The position numbers and the translations under genes were made by a program. DNA of 64,000 nt from Antedon mediterranea (lineage: Eukaryota > Echinodermata > Crinoidea > Comatulida > Antedonidae): assembly GCF_964355755.1 (NCBI RefSeq), contig NC_092678.1, forward strand, positions 3,732,922 to 3,796,921, read 5' to 3'. Numbering within the stretch: position 1 is the first letter of the stretch; every line of letters begins with the position of its first letter. Shown one piece after another: positions 62,501-64,000 of the stretch. A model generated the notes under the pieces. That model was given only the letters and a program-made list of their open reading frames with translations, had not been told where the DNA came from and ran no database searches.

Positions 62501-64000
62501 TGGTGGACCAGTTGGATTTGGTGGCGGACCTGTCGGTGTTGGAAATACACCAATTGATTCCAAGAGACCAATCGCAATCAAGTACTTTGTCCGTGTTGAG
62601 AAGATTTATAAGGGAAAAGACCTTATGACGGACAAAAAGGTTGAGATCATCACGCCACCAACAGATTCACTTTGTGGGGTTGTAAACTTAGAGGTCAACA
62701 GTGTTTATCTTCTTTCAGGTAAATATGCTATCCTATAAAAAGAAATTAGATGCAAAACTGCATATTCACACAAAAATGGCTAATGAAATTACCTTGAATA
62801 ACTACTTGTAAAAGGTTAACTGTTCGTGTTTATCTTCTATCAATTGCATTAACAAAATATCATATTACAGTATATGATATTTATAAATTAGATACAGAAC
62901 TGCATATTCCTCAAATTGGCCAATAACATTAATTTAAATAATTAATGATGGCAGTAGTAAAACATGCAAAACCAAGAACAACTAATAGAATACAAAACAA
63001 TACAATATTCAAAGGAAATTATTAAAAAAAATATTTCACAAGGTCAGGGTTACTATAAAAAGTTTTTCTATGTTTTTATTAACTTTTTTCCTTGACAAGT
63101 GGTTAGAATTTATGAATAACAAAACTATGTACCTTTTATTAAATAGGTCGTAAGTGGGAGAATGACCTCCGAATAGAAACTTGTGGTTGGATCGCCAAAT
63201 ATGATGATTTATCCAGACGACAACGACAAGGTCTTAAGAAAACGTACAACAACTGTGACGATTGTCAAGTAAGTATTTAGTTTAATCATTTTTAATCCGA
63301 TTTCAAAATTTGTATCGCTTATAAAACGTTCCCTTAGAATTGACCAAACAATAAGTTGTATACCCTTTTCAAATGCATTCATTTTAAACTGTGTTACTGT
63401 ATCCCTATAGTTACTCTCCTATTCAGTTTAGCTTTATCATCCCCTGTCGGATGTAACCCTCCTCATGTGTCTGCCAATCCCATCTGTTCTGTGCTGTCCT
63501 CGCCCACGTGATGCCTGCATACTTTGTAATGTCGTCCCTCCATCTCCGTTTCTGCCTTCCCCTTTTTTTTTGTGCCAGTTCTTGGTTGCCAGTCTGTCAT
63601 ACATTTTGTCCACCTGTTGTCATCCCTTCTTGCAAGGTGTCCCGCCCAACACCATTTTGCTTCTTTTATTTTGTTTATTATATCTTTGACTTTAGTCAAT
63701 TTCCTTATTACTGTGTTTCTGATTTTGTCCCTAATTGTCACTCCAAGCCTTTCCATAGTTACTCTCCTATAGAGGACGTCAATTAATTTGTTGATATTTA
63801 GCAACAACTGGAAAATACTGTATTTTAAATTTCATTCCTAACATTTTTCTTTTTTTAGATCCAACTATGTTATGGACCATACTGCCCATCAAAACAGGAG
63901 GGTCTGTGTATGTGGGACTCTTCCGGTCTTTATGAGGATTGCGAATCAAAATATGCCCACTGTATGGAGAACAAAAAAGGAAAGTGCATTTGGAATGGAA
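59430..64000 (+). CDS. TIMP-like gene D, Gly-repeat loop, truncated by window end
   Basis: Secreted TIMP-family protein; 237 codons lie in the window and the stop is beyond the edge. Exons are 59430-59535, 62377-62718, 63147-63268 and 63859 onward, GT-AG, phases 1, 1, 0. A clean 18-aa signal peptide (ending SLA) is followed directly by Cys19, giving CYCSLDHPQKKYC with exact TIMP spacing; position 2 of the mature protein is Tyr. Strand A is AIRGKIITKE. The A-B loop (about 46-100) has PTTKAPVE and then a PVGFGGG unit repeated twice plus a PVGVGNT variant. CG is at 135-136, C-x-W at 162-164, RRQRQGLKKTY at 173-183 and NCDDC at 186-189. The C-domain has classical spacing: C194, C199, C207-M-W, C225, C233-I-W, with the extra Cys218. 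The first intron is 2.8 kb and the third carries a minus-strand LINE fragment. By N-terminus and C-domain this is the paralogue closest to a standard TIMP. Confidence 0.92.
62377..62718 (+). CDS. Gene D exon 2
   Basis: The acceptor is CTTTATTGCAG and the donor GTAAAT. It contains the Pro/Gly-rich loop, strand B (YFVRVEKIYKG) and LCGVVNL...YLLS. An upstream in-frame ATG at 62349 is intronic. Confidence 0.92.
63147..63268 (+). CDS. Gene D exon 3
   Basis: The acceptor is TTATTAAATAG and the donor GTAAGT. Encodes ETCGWIAKYDDL, RRQRQGLKKTY and CDDCQ. Confidence 0.92.
63463..63790 (-). pseudogene. LINE reverse-transcriptase C-terminal fragment in gene D intron 3
   Basis: A minus-strand open frame of 114 codons reads RRVTMERLGVTIRDKIRN, KVKDIINKIKEAKWCWAGHL, ARRDDNRWTKCM, DWQPRTGTKKKGK. 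This is the W-x-W-A-G-H-x-A-R...D-N-R-W-T region at the end of non-LTR retrotransposon ORF2, the same region as in the 12.5-kb fragment but better preserved (no frameshift over about 100 codons). It is 5'-truncated and antisense to the host gene. Confidence 0.85.
63859..64000 (+). CDS. Gene D exon 4 (partial)
   Basis: The acceptor is TTTTTTTAG. Encodes 47 codons from IQLCYGPYC to GKCIWNG before the window ends; the final Cys seen in the paralogues and the stop are not in view. Confidence 0.9.
   Translation, partial: MQLCYGPYCPSKQEGLCMWDSSGLYEDCESKYAHCMENKKGKCIWNG

Noticed and set aside
3714-64000. Synapsin exons on the opposite strand
   Set aside because: In vertebrates and Drosophila TIMP genes lie antisense within a synapsin intron, so I looked on the minus strand for a few conserved synapsin words. 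None was found by eye. A tblastn search with synapsin domain C would settle it.

Overview
The window is AT-rich, intron-containing animal DNA. It carries a head-to-tail array of four genes of the TIMP (tissue inhibitor of metalloproteinases, netrin-like/OB-fold) family, all on the + strand. Each reads as a signal peptide, an N-terminal CxC...HPQ...C block, a variable loop, a CG...L...YL motif, a C-x-W...Q-x-x-G...Y...C-x-x-C block and a Cys-rich C-domain. All four share the same four-exon layout with splice phases 1, 1, 0, so they are tandem duplicates. Arrays of divergent TIMPs, including the sea-cucumber dermis protein tensilin, are known in echinoderms. An echinoderm, possibly a holothurian, is my best guess, but this is inference and not proven by the sequence.

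Layout. 1-3.5 kb: upstream DNA with a CpG-richer patch at the left edge. 3.7-5.3 kb: TIMP-like gene A (255 aa, basic tail). 5.3-31.8 kb: a 26 kb stretch without a recognisable host gene, holding a foldback MITE, a decayed LINE reverse-transcriptase fragment, a tRNA-derived SINE, a LINE 3' tail, small terminal-inverted-repeat elements, a 136-bp tandem repeat and a 22-bp minisatellite. 32.0-37.5 kb: gene B (359 aa, with a Thr-rich, sequon-bearing insertion of about 150 aa). Its first intron holds SINE copies, TA tracts and a 213-bp duplication with a hammerhead-like core. 37.5-47.5 kb: a 21-bp minisatellite and a 1,059-bp non-autonomous hAT-like element with a perfect 8-bp target duplication. 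47.6-51.3 kb: gene C (229 aa, altered N-terminus). 51.3-59.3 kb: mostly featureless, with one SINE copy. 59.4 kb to the end: gene D, truncated by the window edge inside exon 4, with a GFGGGPV-type loop and a minus-strand LINE fragment in intron 3.

How the genes relate. All four products should be secreted to the extracellular matrix. They differ most at two places that matter in classical TIMPs: the N-terminal reactive ridge (residue 2 is Gln, Pro or Tyr instead of Thr/Ser, and gene C has C-x3-C in place of C-x-C) and the A-B loop (short Met/Gly-rich, acidic/aromatic, Gly-repeat, or mucin-like). All retain a shared C-terminal motif with two cysteines that classical TIMPs lack, suggesting an extra disulfide. 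The set looks like a diversified matrix-protein family under relaxed or altered inhibitor function; this is inference.

No non-TIMP protein-coding gene, tRNA gene, rRNA gene or CRISPR array could be supported.
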